DNA of 64,000 nucleotides from Rotaria socialis. Lineage: Eukaryota > Rotifera > Eurotatoria > Philodinida > Philodinidae. Location of the stretch: positions 34,771 through 98,770 of the forward strand of contig CAJNYU010003845.1 of the NCBI GenBank assembly GCA_905331475.1, written 5' to 3'. The notes beneath the pieces are model-generated. The model did not search any database. It had not been told where the DNA came from and saw only the letters and a program-made list of their open reading frames with translations. This document shows positions 20,886 to 33,000 of this stretch, one piece after another (position 1 is the first letter of the stretch; each line of letters begins with the position of its first letter). A program made the position numbers and the translations under genes.

Positions 20886-23651
20886 TTAAAAATGTTGTTG
20901 CTGTTGCATAAAATCGTTCATATCAACTTGTGAGATGATATTAACATGATGATTGATTTTGTGGGTTGGTTGTTCAATGCAGTCCGTCTGAGATCTTTTC
21001 AGGTCCATTAACATTAAGTGCTTTTCAGCTATATGAGATCGTGCAAGATATCCTTTTCGTCGGTAGATTAACATTGGATTAGTTAATAAAAACGCCACTA
21101 AATGCCATTTATGGCGTGCTCGAGATACGTTTTTAGATGATCCGAGATATTGTCGCAGAAGATGACTGGCAAAAAATAGCATCACTGGATGCCGATGAGC
21201 ACACTCCATATGAATGAAACCACAATAGGCACTGAAACCTTCGTCCATTGTTTCTAACTTTCTTCCTGTCGTTGCATAATCCAAACGGCACATGTAAAGA
21301 ATGCCACCAATGATACTTCGTCCAATACGGGTTATTGAAGAAATTAAACCAAGAAAAGCATCCAGGAAGAAGTTAAAATAAACAAACACCATAAATAGAC
21401 GACGATTTTTCAACGACAAAGTATTGCCATCTTGGTGTAGAAAGACATATTGAGATAGAAGATCGTTCAAATAACCTTTAAAGCCGATAATTAACAAAAT
21501 TGGAATGGCACTTTTAAGAATATATTCAACGAAACGAACACTACCGAAACGAATAAATGAGCAACCAATCAGTGCGATGATCATTGCTAGAACTCCGACG
21601 AGCATGTAGCCCCATAGAAGATATCCGATAAAGTAGCCAGCAAAATGAACACTACTACCAGTTTGCTCTATGCTGTCTGATGGCGTTCGTTGTGGAATTT
21701 CACAATCGTCTCCACGAAAAGCTTGTAGAAGATTTCGACGAATAGCAACAAGCATAACGAACAACTGATTGATAATAATCGTCAAAGTAATGGTGATCGC
21801 TATCAGATAGACTTGAATAAGATCGGGAAGTTGAAATTCTGATTTTGTCTTTTGCGCCGAGTTTTCTCGCGGTGGCTTGATCGCACTGATAATGAAATCG
21901 ATCCATGCTTGTAAACTTTGTTGCAGTTCATGCAATAATGGCAAACCATGAAGAATCATCTAAACGAAAGGAAAATATTACAGTGAAGCAAAAATATGTT
22001 TATTCAGGCGAAGTGCAATTGAAAAAACTGGTTGACCTGAACTGTGATGAAAAAGAGAAGAAGAAAAACAGATGCATAAACCGAGAGGACACGTGATGAA
22101 AATCGAAAGTCATCTCGCCAACGGTAAATGTATCGAGAAATCCATGCGTATCGATGATTGGAAGGGCCAATCACTATTATTCCAAACAAATTTCTCACAT
22201 ACTGAGTCTCTGTCGAATGAGGTAATGAAGAATACAACAAAATTTCTTGTTCACGCGTCAATCCATCGATGGTTTCCTTCGGTCGTCGAATACGTCTGTA
22301 TAACAATACTGGTAATTTGATACTAATATAAGCCAGACATAAATATTGAGGAACATCTGTACCCAACTGGAAATAGAGCAGCTTCATACCAGTGCCATAG
22401 TAATTAAATTTCGTAATCAATTGTTGTCCTTCAGTATTATTGAAGTTTTTGTCAGTTGGATAAAAATCACTCTGACATAAACTACTGTGAAATATAGCGA
22501 TGGCAAAATCAAACCAAGCATATAGAGTTGCACACAATAAAGTGAATACTGTATTCAAATAGACAGCAGCAAGAATAGGATAACGTCGAAGGCCAATGAT
22601 GAGAACTCTAGTAATTTGTAGCACATAAACCAAAATGACTCCTGGAACGAAACAAAAAAAAAACAAATTCCTCAACGCTACAATTAATTGAAGTTGTATT
22701 CTACACGAAAATACCTTGATCTGATGGTGTATCGTCATCGCTGATCAATTCATTTGCAATATGTAATAATTCGTCAGCATAAATAGCAAAGATAACTGCG
22801 GAAAATGTTCGCTTGACATGAGCAAAAAAATCCACGGGTATGGGCAAAGCTCCATAAACTTGAAACCAACGTTTCGTTTTTGATTGATTCCGTTTCTGCA
22901 TCATAGCAAACATAAATATCAAGAGACAGGCTATTGGAAACGTTATAATATTGAATTCTTTGCGTAACTCAATGATTGGACAGAGGGCATGTTGTTGAAA
23001 GAAGAGAGGTAGGCGCTGATGTAGTTTCTCAGTCATGCTAATGTGAATTGGTTTAAGCAGAATCCACTTGATTGACAAAGTTAAAAAACAAAGTAAAACA
23101 GTACTTAGGCCCATCAGAAAACGAGAGAGTTTATGAGAAGGATAACGTGTTTTCGATAATTCTTTCGAAGAAGTTTGATTTATTTTAATGTCTTTGCATC
23201 TATAGTCAATTAAAAAAATATTCAATTTCATTTCAATAATCAAATCTCTTACTTGAATTGAGTTTTTGATGTCACAGTTTTACGCCTCTTTTTCAAGTAG
23301 CGATTCAAACGAATACCAAATATAACGATCATCATGAATCCTAATATGACGCCCAGAGCAATCACTTGTGTGCCACTGCTTGATTCTAGACGAAAATCAA
23401 TACAATATATGTATCGGCGAAGAAAAGAAACTTATAATATAACAAACGTTGATCACATAGAGCTCCTTCCCACCAAAACTTGCATTCACAAGCCCATTGA
23501 CCTTCGTCATCATCATAACAGTAGCCATATGAACTGCACGGATCGTAGATCGAACAATCTAAGCATTGCAGAATATGCAGAACAATAGACCGTTAGTTTT
23601 CTATAAAGACTTACTGTTTCTTAGCATCTGGAATATTTCACCAGTAGGCAT
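20886..23651 (-). CDS. STRA6: STRA6-like retinol transporter with N-terminal EGF-like domain
   Basis: Six exons with matching phases (23615-23651, 23448-23558, 23253-23385, 22715-23199, 22037-22641, 20886-21959) give 814 residues. Exon 2 encodes a six-cysteine EGF-like module (from CSIYDPCSSYGYC to WACECKFWWEGALC). Exon 3 encodes a membrane segment (VIALGVILGFMMIVIFGI). The rest carries STRA6-type multi-pass signatures: PIPVDFFAHVKRTF, QYVRNLFG, YIYRWRDDFRFSSRVLSVYA, and the C-terminal CRLDYATTGRKLETMDEGF with HRHPVMLFF. Vertebrate STRA6 is the cell-surface receptor that takes up retinol from RBP4; the ligand here is unknown. The EGF-like module is absent from vertebrate STRA6. Similarity is remote, so a STRA6-like relative is safer than an orthologue call. 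Confidence 0.82.
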
Positions 23652-26600
23652 AATTGCAAAGATTGAATGGAATAGTATAGACTATGTTTGATTCTAAGCT
23701 GTATTTTTTGTTTTGCTGATACGTTTAATAAATGCTTTGACTGCAACACACGTCTATTGACGTTCACTGTTTTTTTCATCGGAACATACAAATCATTCAT
23801 CGACCGGATATCATGCCAGATAGGAACAATGTAAAAGTTAACATAATAACATTACATAATAAATAGGCTCAAACTATTTGCGTTACATGAGAATCTTCTC
23901 GTCTAACAAAGCGTGCTTTTTACATTATTTTCCATGTGAACGTCAAAATAAAAAATGAGAACTGTTCCACTCGAATACTCATATTTTGATGACATGAAGT
24001 AGTGTTCATCTAGATAAGGCTTTGGCCCGGCTATTCGATCAGATATAAAAGAATACTCTACTTTTTTAAACATACTTTTCTGAATCTCTATTTCAGCAAA
24101 CATATTTTAACCAAGTTAGTTTTCAAAGGGACACTTTTGAAACATCAAATGCTTCAATCAACATAGGTCCAAACTCCCATCCACCACCATGCCCATCTTC
24201 TCCAAAGCCTTTAAATGTTGCGACATTCGAATCGAAAATAAGTTCAGAACAACATACATCACACCATTTACCATTTGAACGATGTCGATACTACCAAATA
24301 CCAGACAGAAATATATTTTACATTCAAAATAAAAATGACAATAGTGGATAACACATCTGATAATGATTCTCTGATACAGACCTTCTGCATTGTTGCAAGC
24401 CGATGAGATCCTTTACTCGAGCACGATTGTTGTGTTGCTCATTCGCAAGCATGAACATTAGTCCAACGCCTACATTAAGATCAAAGGCATGTTGAGTAAA
24501 TTCATTTTCGAATTCTTAAAATTCCAAAGAATAATCTCTGTTGCTCCATATTCAGTCGTGCCAAATGGCTAACATTATTAAAAGTATTAATGCATTGCAA
24601 ACATTTTTGAAGGAATTTGTTTGCCTATCTTAAATATTGTAGTAAGTAGCATAGGTACATTTTTGCTAGCAATACTGAGCAGATTTATGGTGGGATCAAT
24701 ATCTATTTGACTAACGGTGCTCATATTGATGGCAAAATGTATTTGATGTTTTTGTTGCGTGTTGAATGTGTGTACGGACTAGTGTGATTTATATGTCTGT
24801 ATCGATGTAAGCAACAGAGGGCGCGATACTAGAATTTTACCTACTTAACAAGCTTCATGCAATGGAAATCAATGACAACATCGCTTAATGGAATAGAATC
24901 AAATCATGAAATATGCATCACAACTATACAGTGATCGGTGAATAATAACATGTCATCTGTACAGACAGTGCCATATGGACGTTTCGATGAATGATGGAAA
25001 AGTAAAACACTCAATGAGGTAGGCAGTGTCACACTTCGCTGACCAAGTTTTGAAACTTTTTTCTTCGAAATAGAGAGATTTCTGCGCATCATTGAATGCA
25101 TATATTTTCTTGAGGAAAAAAATGGAATTTTATCATCCTAAATTGTATGTTCAATTCTCAAACAGAGAATGTTTTTTGGGGAAATGTTGACTACCATCCT
25201 TCAAGGTAACCTTTCTGTACACAGGCTACATGCAGAGAAAAGATCAATGAGTGTGAAAATCTAGTAGACCTGAGCATTTTAAGTGACCCGAATTTGATCG
25301 ACAAAAACAGTGTAACACCGTTACGTTTGCACAAATTGATATACATTGGTAGCATTGCTCTAATCACAATATATATTGTGGAATTAGAACAGATGCGTCC
25401 AATGCGCACATGCAACCGTCAAACAGCAAATGTCAGCAGTTTAAGAGCGAATAATTCCATAACGGATAACTGCTTTATTTTTTTCAGGTCAAATTATTCT
25501 TCATTTGTTAGAAATGAAATATTTTTCGTTGTCCATCTTCAAACAAGCGTGACGGCACAATATGCCTGATGCATTTATCTGGTTTCAAATCGTTTGGTAA
25601 CTTTTGGATCGATAGATAGAGTATCAAATGTGTTTTCTATGTTGAGTAAGATTATTTTAATATGCCAAAGTAATCTGCCTACATAATTTTCATCCCTAAA
25701 ATAATCGAATATTGATTTTAATATTTTTTTCAAAATACAAATCTCAACAAAAGACTAGAAAAATAAAAAGTGAATAGACTAAATGATAGAGAAAAATTAT
25801 TGAAATTTAGAAAAAGCCTCATTCGTTAGAATCGAATGCACCACTGATTCTTTTTGTATGCGTATAAAAGGCGATTCGATGTTGTATACGATAAGATATT
25901 TTTTTCTTATCATGAATACGACTATTGCACGTTTTGAAGAACACGAGGAGTTGAATAGAACGATTGATTCATTAGTTCTACAGTTAAACAACATTTCAGT
26001 CAACAATTATTTACTTTTGTTTGGAATGAGTATATGAGCTGATTGAAAAAATATGTTCACAGTCAAAACACGATGCAAATCATTAACTGAAACTTTTCAG
26101 TTAAGACGTAGAATGAGTTACAGGGATGAAAATGAAATTTAAAAGTCTAAATTATAATTTGGCAGCAAAAAACTATACCATTATAATTATTCTTGTCTTC
26201 AATATTTTCTTTTGCGCATCCGATAAACTCATATATAGAGCAGAATGTGGTCAATAAATAACTCTAAAATGAGGGTCATCTGTTGGTCTTCATATGAGAC
26301 ATTCATCATAAATTATTCATTGTAATAATAGAAAGACTGGTGAATTATTTTCTCTACGGTAGACGTCATGTGTTAAGCGAACTCTTAGTCTCTCTTATGT
26401 TGTCAATACTAAATGCGCCATAAACAATAATCTTTAATATAAACATGAAATTCTAGTGAATTTAGTTAGCTAAAATTAGAGATATTTAATATGAAATCTG
26501 TCGATACTGTCAAATCGAACTCGATGAGTTATATTTATTCGTAGAACTATTTTGTTCAAAAATGCAGCGTGTATTTTTATGAACGTTACATGACTGATTC

Positions 26601-26895
26601 TTATCATCATATACGTACTTATCTTGCAATTTTAATGAATGAATCATCGCGGCTATTTACTTTCGCACAAACCGAAATGCTACCTTTACAATGTATTAAG
26701 ATAAAACGCACGAACAACTGTTGACGCTTATGATTGGTAGAAATTATTTCCAGAACAACGTACTTCTATTTCAAAGTATTCGTTTGCTCGTTATATCTAC
26801 TGTTAGATACCATTGTAATTCTTTGCATACAGTTCGTTATAGTGCATAGAATAAGTCATTCTGTTGGTTTCATAAAAATTGATTTTCTTTCAGAT
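23652..26895. other. Intergenic, with one gene relic
   Basis: About 3.2 kb lie between the STRA6-like start and the methyltransferase. The only coding-like signal is the minus-strand relic at about 24130-24728. The rest is AT-rich with scattered short frames (for example 24904-25101 and 25294-25569) that have no splice or domain support. Confidence 0.5.
24130..24728 (-). pseudogene. Relic of an unrecognised gene
   Basis: Protein-like text is visible in three frames, read from right to left. It starts at ATG near 24724 with MSTVSQIDIDPTINLLSIAS. It continues only after a one-base shift as CINTFNNVSHLARLNMEQQR, and after another shift as NEFTQHAFDLNVGVGLMFML. A possible intron (donor CGA|GTAAAG near 24415, acceptor TTTGGTAG near 24295) leads to YRHRSNGKWCDVCCSELIFD and GFGEDGHGGGWEFGPMLIEA, with a stop near 24130. 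The CDVCC segment could bind metal. Two frameshifts point to decay, but sequencing indels cannot be excluded. No family was recognised. Confidence 0.35.
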
Positions 26896-27693
26896 ATGGG
26901 TCGCTGTATTAAAGTTCTTTTCGGAAGTTTATCTTTCATAGTTGCTTTAATTGCAATCGGTATTGGTTATTTGAAAATAGACGAAGTTTTTCGACAAAAA
27001 TGTACGTTAAAATATTTCATTGAATTCTATGTTTTCATAGTATTTTTCTTAGTTTTTGCAAAATTTAAAAATATAGTGTCCAATATTAATGACCCTGCTA
27101 TGATGAATTTACGATGTAATCAATTATTAAGACATTCTGATGTCAAAGGTCACATCTTAGAAATTGGTGCTGGCACAGGAATAAATTTTCCATGTTTATA
27201 TAATAATACAAATATTGAATCATATACGGGACTTGAACCTAACGTTGAGATGCATTCATATTTTTATAATTTTATTCAACAGTGGGATATTTCATTTGGA
27301 GTTCGTCTCTCAAATAATCCAGCAACAAATATGTTTCATATTGAATCGAATACTATTGATACAATTATTATGACTTTAGTTTTATGCAGCATACCAGATC
27401 CATTACCACAACAAGTTCTTCTTGAAGCTCATCGAGTATTGAAGCCAGGTGGAACTTTTATCTTCTTTGAACACGTTATCGCTGATTCTCAAACTGATCC
27501 ATTCATTTATGGATTACAAAAAACAATTGAACCATTATGGGTTATCATTGGTGATGGTTGTCGATTTAAACCAATTACAAATTACTTTGATTCGGTGAAA
27601 AATCTTTATTCAAAAGTCGAATATGAATATAGTGATATACCTATGCCAGTGTTCTTCTTTAAAGATGCTGTGAAAGGAAAACTGACCAAATGA
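26896..27693 (+). CDS. METTL7-like SAM-dependent methyltransferase
   Basis: A single exon encodes 265 residues starting at ATG 26896 (MGRCIKVLFG). The frame extends upstream, but the upstream text is AT-rich and lacks a good ATG. Residues 1-60 include two hydrophobic stretches that would anchor the protein in ER or lipid-droplet membrane, as in METTL7A/B (TMT1). The class I methyltransferase fold follows: motif I LEIGAGTGINFP, acidic loop TGLEPN, LVLCSIPDP, and RV LKPGG TFIFFEH as in the METTL7 family. Members methylate small thiols; the substrate here is unknown. It lies upstream of the element at 27838-28134. No intron was detected. Confidence 0.87.
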   Translation: MGRCIKVLFGSLSFIVALIAIGIGYLKIDEVFRQKCTLKYFIEFYVFIVFFLVFAKFKNIVSNINDPAMMNLRCNQLLRHSDVKGHILEIGAGTGINFPCLYNNTNIESYTGLEPNVEMHSYFYNFIQQWDISFGVRLSNNPATNMFHIESNTIDTIIMTLVLCSIPDPLPQQVLLEAHRVLKPGGTFIFFEHVIADSQTDPFIYGLQKTIEPLWVIIGDGCRFKPITNYFDSVKNLYSKVEYEYSDIPMPVFFFKDAVKGKLTK

Positions 27694-27837
27694 TGCGGGT
27701 TTTTTTTTGTTATCATAATTCATCCTTCGTTTGTTCTATTATTTATGTTTTAGTTTTTTGTAGAAAACAAAGTTTTAACATGAATATATATTTCATTCGG
27801 GTAAATATAAACCAATACCTAAAAATATAGCAATCTA

Positions 27838-28134
27838 CTCAGGTCGAACAATCCGGCCTGGAAACGGCCGGCTCCGGGTAGTTCCGTTGATTTTGTGGAA
27901 GCAATATTCCGGTTGGAAATTTTTAGCGTTTTTTATGGTGATTTCCAATCAATTCCTGCCGGAAAGCACCGGAACTTGGCAGGAATTCTCCGGTAAAGTC
28001 CAGCCGTATTTTTGACCGGAATACTGCTTCCATATTCCAGCGATTTCCCGTATTTTCCTGCAGGCTATGGTGACTTTCCCGCATATTCCCTGGAGTATCC
28101 TACAGGATCCGGTGACCGGAATGTTCGACCTGGG
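27838..28134. mobile_element. CCCAGG-family inverted-repeat element
   Basis: The element is 297 bp with inverted ends CTCAGGTCGAACAATCCGG (left) and CCCAGGTCGAACATTCCGG (right end, reverse complement), flanked by TA on both sides (27836-27837 and 28135-28136). The interior is rich in TTCCGG/CCGGAA words and includes GGAAGCAATATTCCGG and GGAATACTGCTTCC, matching the subterminal repeats of the copy at 5730-6088. It has no coding capacity and lies 144 bp downstream of the METTL7-like stop codon. Confidence 0.85.
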
Positions 28135-28136
28135 TA

Positions 28137-28676
28137 TACCTAATTTTAAAATTTATTTGTATCTAATTTATTAAACAACACTACTTAACAACGCAAAGTT
28201 ATATACAATTAATTATTAAAGTAATAGAAAAACGTCTTGAGGGTGCGTAGTGCGAGTATGGGTGTTCTTATTTCTCTTTACACCTTTACCCCACACAAGA
28301 CATTTTTTAAGCTAACTTTTTTCTTATCACTTGTCGTCATTCCCAGCTCACATATACTCTTTCAATTAATTTATAAGTACTTATCAATTATAGATTACAC
28401 TCAAATTAATTAGACAAGTCGATAAATTCATTGATAGTCATTTGTTAAAAGTGATAATATATTGAATTAAAATACAGAACATTTTTTAATTCAGATATTT
28501 AATTGATTTAAAAGATGTGGAATTACAAATTTAGATAACAATTTTTTTAAAGGCATCCTTTCACCAGAGTAGATACTACACTACTGTATTAAGTTAGGCA
28601 ATGTTAATATATTTTAGATATTACATTAAACGCATGCCGATTTCATTGATTATACTATATTCATCTGTTAGAGTCG
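28137..28676. other. Intergenic, 3' of the GPCR gene
   Basis: AT-rich spacer. No coding text, RNA gene or repeat was recognised. Confidence 0.5.
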
Positions 28677-30094
28677 TCATAGTTCAAGTTTCGACAAGTT
28701 GTTAACACTGAACGGTAATGAACGGGCTGAATTTGAAACAAGAATATCATGTTGATTTAGATTACTTGCTGCCGATGATGTACGAAATGTATTGAATCGA
28801 TTGTTTCGTCTTGATTGAGACCAATTTTGCTGTTGTAAATTTAAATTAATTAATTTTCGTCGATTATTAGCTACGGCGGGTTCACTCCAGTTCACCCAAA
28901 ATAAAAGAAATATCCATGGATCTATTGATGACGGTGCGACAGCTGCACCACCAGCTAAGGCTAATATTGTATCGGATGGTTGACGACCAGTATAAGCAAC
29001 ATATAATTCTAAGCAATAATAGGGTGCACCAAATATAATCATAAATAGAACAAGTACAATAATCTAAAGCATGAGACAAAAAAAGCTATGAAACAACATT
29101 TTTATTAGGTTTTTTTTAACTTACCATACGAAAAGTTTTTGATCGAGCTTTCGTATATCTATCTACTACTTTTTGTTCTATATATAAATGATTCGATGAT
29201 AAATTTCTAGGTCGCAGATGATTATTTGGATTGAGAAATCCGACTGTCGAGTCATTCCTATTAAATAATTTTGACCAACAAGATAAAAATGCTGATGATG
29301 CTGATGCTGGTGATGAAAGACTGATAAGTGAATCTCGTTGGTCAAGTTCATGAAATAATAATTTGATAAAAATTAATGAATAGCTAAATACCACAACAAG
29401 AAATGGAATGAAGTAAACGACAAGTGAAATAAATGTCAAATAAACCCGACGTCCCGTACGAGATGATTGCTGATTGAATATTGCCGTACAATGACGAACT
29501 GTATCATTTACTTGTAAATGAAATATAAAAATATTCGGTGTTGATAAAAGACCTGCAAGTGTCCAGGCGCTACCGCATAGATACAAGACCTAGACAAATG
29601 AGTTGAACTTTTAACTTCTTGTAATTTATTTTGATGGTACTTACACGAATTTTCCTCACTTTTAATGGTGTAACAATAGCAATACAACGATCAATGGCCA
29701 TGGCAACAACAATATATGTTGCTGATAGAATAGAAAAACTTTGAAAAAATTTCACAAGTCGACCTAGAAGTACAAAATCAGTGTTTTATATTCGATTTTT
29801 GTCCGTACTCAATAACTTACAGAGTAGATCATTAAATGGCCATTGTCGATTCGTTTGAAACTCCCAATATATTTGTACGCCAGTAGCAAATATATAAACG
29901 GATAAATTAGCCATAATTAAATTGAGAATAAGTGAACATATACGAGATGATCGTGCATTCCATCGTGTATAACGTATTAGCCATATTAAAACTAATGAAC
30001 AACCAGTTAAGCCAACAAAAAACAGTGTCAATAGAAGAATTAATCGAGTACGTCGAAGATCGCGGCTTGAATCGTACGTTACGTTCATGCTCAT
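28677..30094 (-). CDS. Class A peptide GPCR, GnRH/AKH/vasopressin-receptor-like
   Basis: Four exons with consistent phases (29821-30094, 29645-29763, 29125-29589, 28677-29063) give 414 residues. The N-terminus has an N-glycosylation site (MSMNVTYDSS). Seven hydrophobic segments are present: TM1 LILLLTLFFVGLTGCSLVLI, TM2 with LNLIMANLSVYIFA, TM3 LLCRLVKFFQSFSILSATYI ending in AIDRCIAIV (DRC in place of DRY), TM5 after the receptor-typical RRVYLTF, TM6 SKTFRMIIVLVLFMIIFGAP, and TM7 ending SSIDPWIF. The Cys of LLCRL and one in VRHCTAIF would form the usual disulfide. The LLCRLVKFFQ and KARSKTFRM text recalls the GnRH/AKH/corazonin and vasopressin receptor groups (inference). The ligand is unknown. 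The C-tail is Asn/Gln/Ser-rich. Confidence 0.85.
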
Positions 30095-33000
30095 TGATTA
30101 TCTATAATAGAATGAAATGTAAAAAAACAGTATGATCATTCTTTATTTATGGATATGTATTCATAATAAAAGTGGAACAAAAGCAACGTGCTAATGTAAA
30201 ATATCAATCGCACACCGTTTTATAATTTTAATGGAACCAGTTATATGAAGAAAATAAAAACTGCAATACTTCATCTTTGTTCTATATTCTGCTCGTAATT
30301 TGATGGATTTCCTTAAAAAAAATATGGAACTGATGAAAAATTAAGAAAACTTTAGTGACGACGTATATATATAGCAGGCGAGTTTGGAATAGGTTTTTTC
30401 TTAATTTTTTTAATAGAATTTTTGTTGAGATCTGACTTTAGAAATTTTTATATTGAGGATTATTCCTTGCATCTTTTTACAATGATTTCTTAAATAATTC
30501 AACTATGTCTATTTTTTAAACTATGGGGACATTGAACTTATCGGAGAAAAATAAATTTTGTGTTTTTATCTTTCAATGATAAATTCACTCTCTGAATGTT
30601 TTTTAAACTATGTGGACATGGGAACATTGAGTTTATCTGAGAAATATTTCTTCTCTATTCTGTTTTTCTAGAATCTATTATCACGAGCAGAAATAAAGAA
30701 GAAAAATATATTTTTTCGATTAATTATTTTTTTCGGGCATTCCAATCTCAACTGAAATTATCATGTCATCTGTGACATGAATATCATAAGAACTGAGAGG
30801 ATAAAAAAATAGACAAGAGGAGCGCTTGAGACATTTTCCTTTTATAAATGCTCATGTACTTATCGACCGCACATCATAACAGAGTGTGAATCGAACGGGA
30901 AAATTTTGTTGCCATCACTATTTAATAGAAATAAATGAATGAAAAAGAAGAGAAGATCTCTATTGATCTTCCACTCTTCTTTATGTCTCGTAATGCAATC
31001 ACTTTTACAGTGAACTACTATTACATTACGTATCAAACATTTCTTCGCGACTAAAGGGCTTTTTTGTGAATTCGCAATTGTTGAAACTTGTCTTCAATGT
31101 AAAACGGTTTGCATGTCATCGATAAAATAAATAATTCTTTTAAGGTGTATTCATCCTTCGTTTGTCAAGTGCGTGTGTTTGCTTAGGAGAACTTTAAACG
31201 TTGTCATTATTTAGCATCCAAGCAAGTGACAGTCGCATGAGGTCACATATAGTCTAATAAAAACTTTATTATTCAAATGGTAGGAAAATATTTCTTAAAA
31301 ATTGCATGATGCAGCATAAGATAAGATTCATGAAAAAAATATGATTATACTGTGTGTGTTCAGAGAACTTCTTTTGTAGTTCCATTGTTGTCATTTTTCT
31401 TCTGATTGATGATTTTATTATTTTTATAATAATATTCCGTTTCTATTCTATAAATGGAATAGTTGATTGAAAAGCATATGAATAATTGTAGCATTGTTGA
31501 AGATCAACCGAGGACGATGGATCTATATTGTTCTAAAGCGCACGCGTAATTATTAGAATAGTTTCACAATATACGTGATTATTTTCGTTTCAAGCGCAAT
31601 AGTCATGTGCCGTCTTTGATCAATCATCAAAATTACACCACTAATAGAATTGATGTAAACAAAATCATATTTTTCTGATATATCATGAAAGGTTTAAATA
31701 GATGAAATTAAATGCAGATATTCAGCTGGAGTGGACTGCGTACTACTTGAGAAGGGTATTATTTATAATTCATTTTGTCATTAGTACTAATATTTGCTTT
31801 CATGGCTTGACATCTGTTTCGATTTACATAAAAAACAGACCCGATTGTAGCTGATTTTGACATCAAAATAAAATTGACCTCGAAAGAAGGATTCATTGCA
31901 TAGTCTGTTTTTAGAAAGACATGCTTCTCGGTATGTCTCATTGAACTTTTCTGTTGGAATATTTTAGGAAATAATATCTGCAGGTATGTTACACCTGATA
32001 TAGGCCATGATGAAATATTTAGTCTGTTGTAGGCGAAAGTGTTTATCAAAGTAAAATAATTTAGAGGCGACACGAACATCTATTTGATTTGGCAGTAATA
32101 CTAAGCACAACGTTAAACAAACCATATTACAAACGACGACTTACGAGTAATTTTTCTCTCTAAAAACTTTGCTGCATTTCAAATCATGAAAAATATCTTC
32201 GGCAATCATGTTGTTTGAATAATGAAACATCAATAAAGACAGGAGACTGTTTTATTATCCATTTTTTCATAAAATTTTGTTATATTTAGAGCGTGTTAAT
32301 CTTTCGATTACTTTATTTAACAATTGTCAAGGGAGGCGAAGATTTTTTTAGATGAATTTTACTGTTTTCTTTTCATTTATCGTACTATGGCAACATCTGA
32401 TATTATAAAGAGACAAAATTAAGTTCACCCTAGGAATGAAATTCGTGATTGCTTTTCCAAAGTTGATATTGTAATGTACTTTTTGTGTACTCAAAAGAAA
32501 AAGAGTACACTATAGAATCGATCGGTGTGTCCGGCCGTCCGGCCGTTTATTCGATAAGCCTTCACAATTACATTCGATTGACCTGAAATTTTCCACACAG
32601 TTCAATCTCATGAATATCTCGGTCGAGCTCGAAGATGAGAAGGATCTCTCAAGAAATAGTTGAGTTATCGAAAAAATTGTCATTTTTGATAAGGCCATCC
32701 CTGAGGAGGAGTACAGGGATTTTTTTCAAAAAACAAATTTTTCTCAGAATTATTCACAACATATATAAATCGACTCAGTTTTTAACGCTGATTCCGAATC
32801 TGATATTAGTTTTGAAATAAATCGTAGCCTTCTAACGAAACATCGCCTGAAAAAGGTCTCAAAATGCACAAAAACTGCATCCAGAAATCAAATTGCCTAG
32901 TTTCTCATAATAATTTTCGTGTTCAGGCATTCTAAAATGACTCGTATGTCCCATGCACTTTTGCAGTACACATAACTCTCGGATGAAATCCGAAGTTTCC

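Noticed and set aside
24904..25569. Short frames on both strands
   Set aside because: No conserved motif, splice pattern or start context; probably chance.
27838..28134. Standard Tc1/mariner MITE based on TA flanks
   Set aside because: Sister copies with the same ends are flanked by CA and GA, so TA-specific insertion does not fit the family as a whole.
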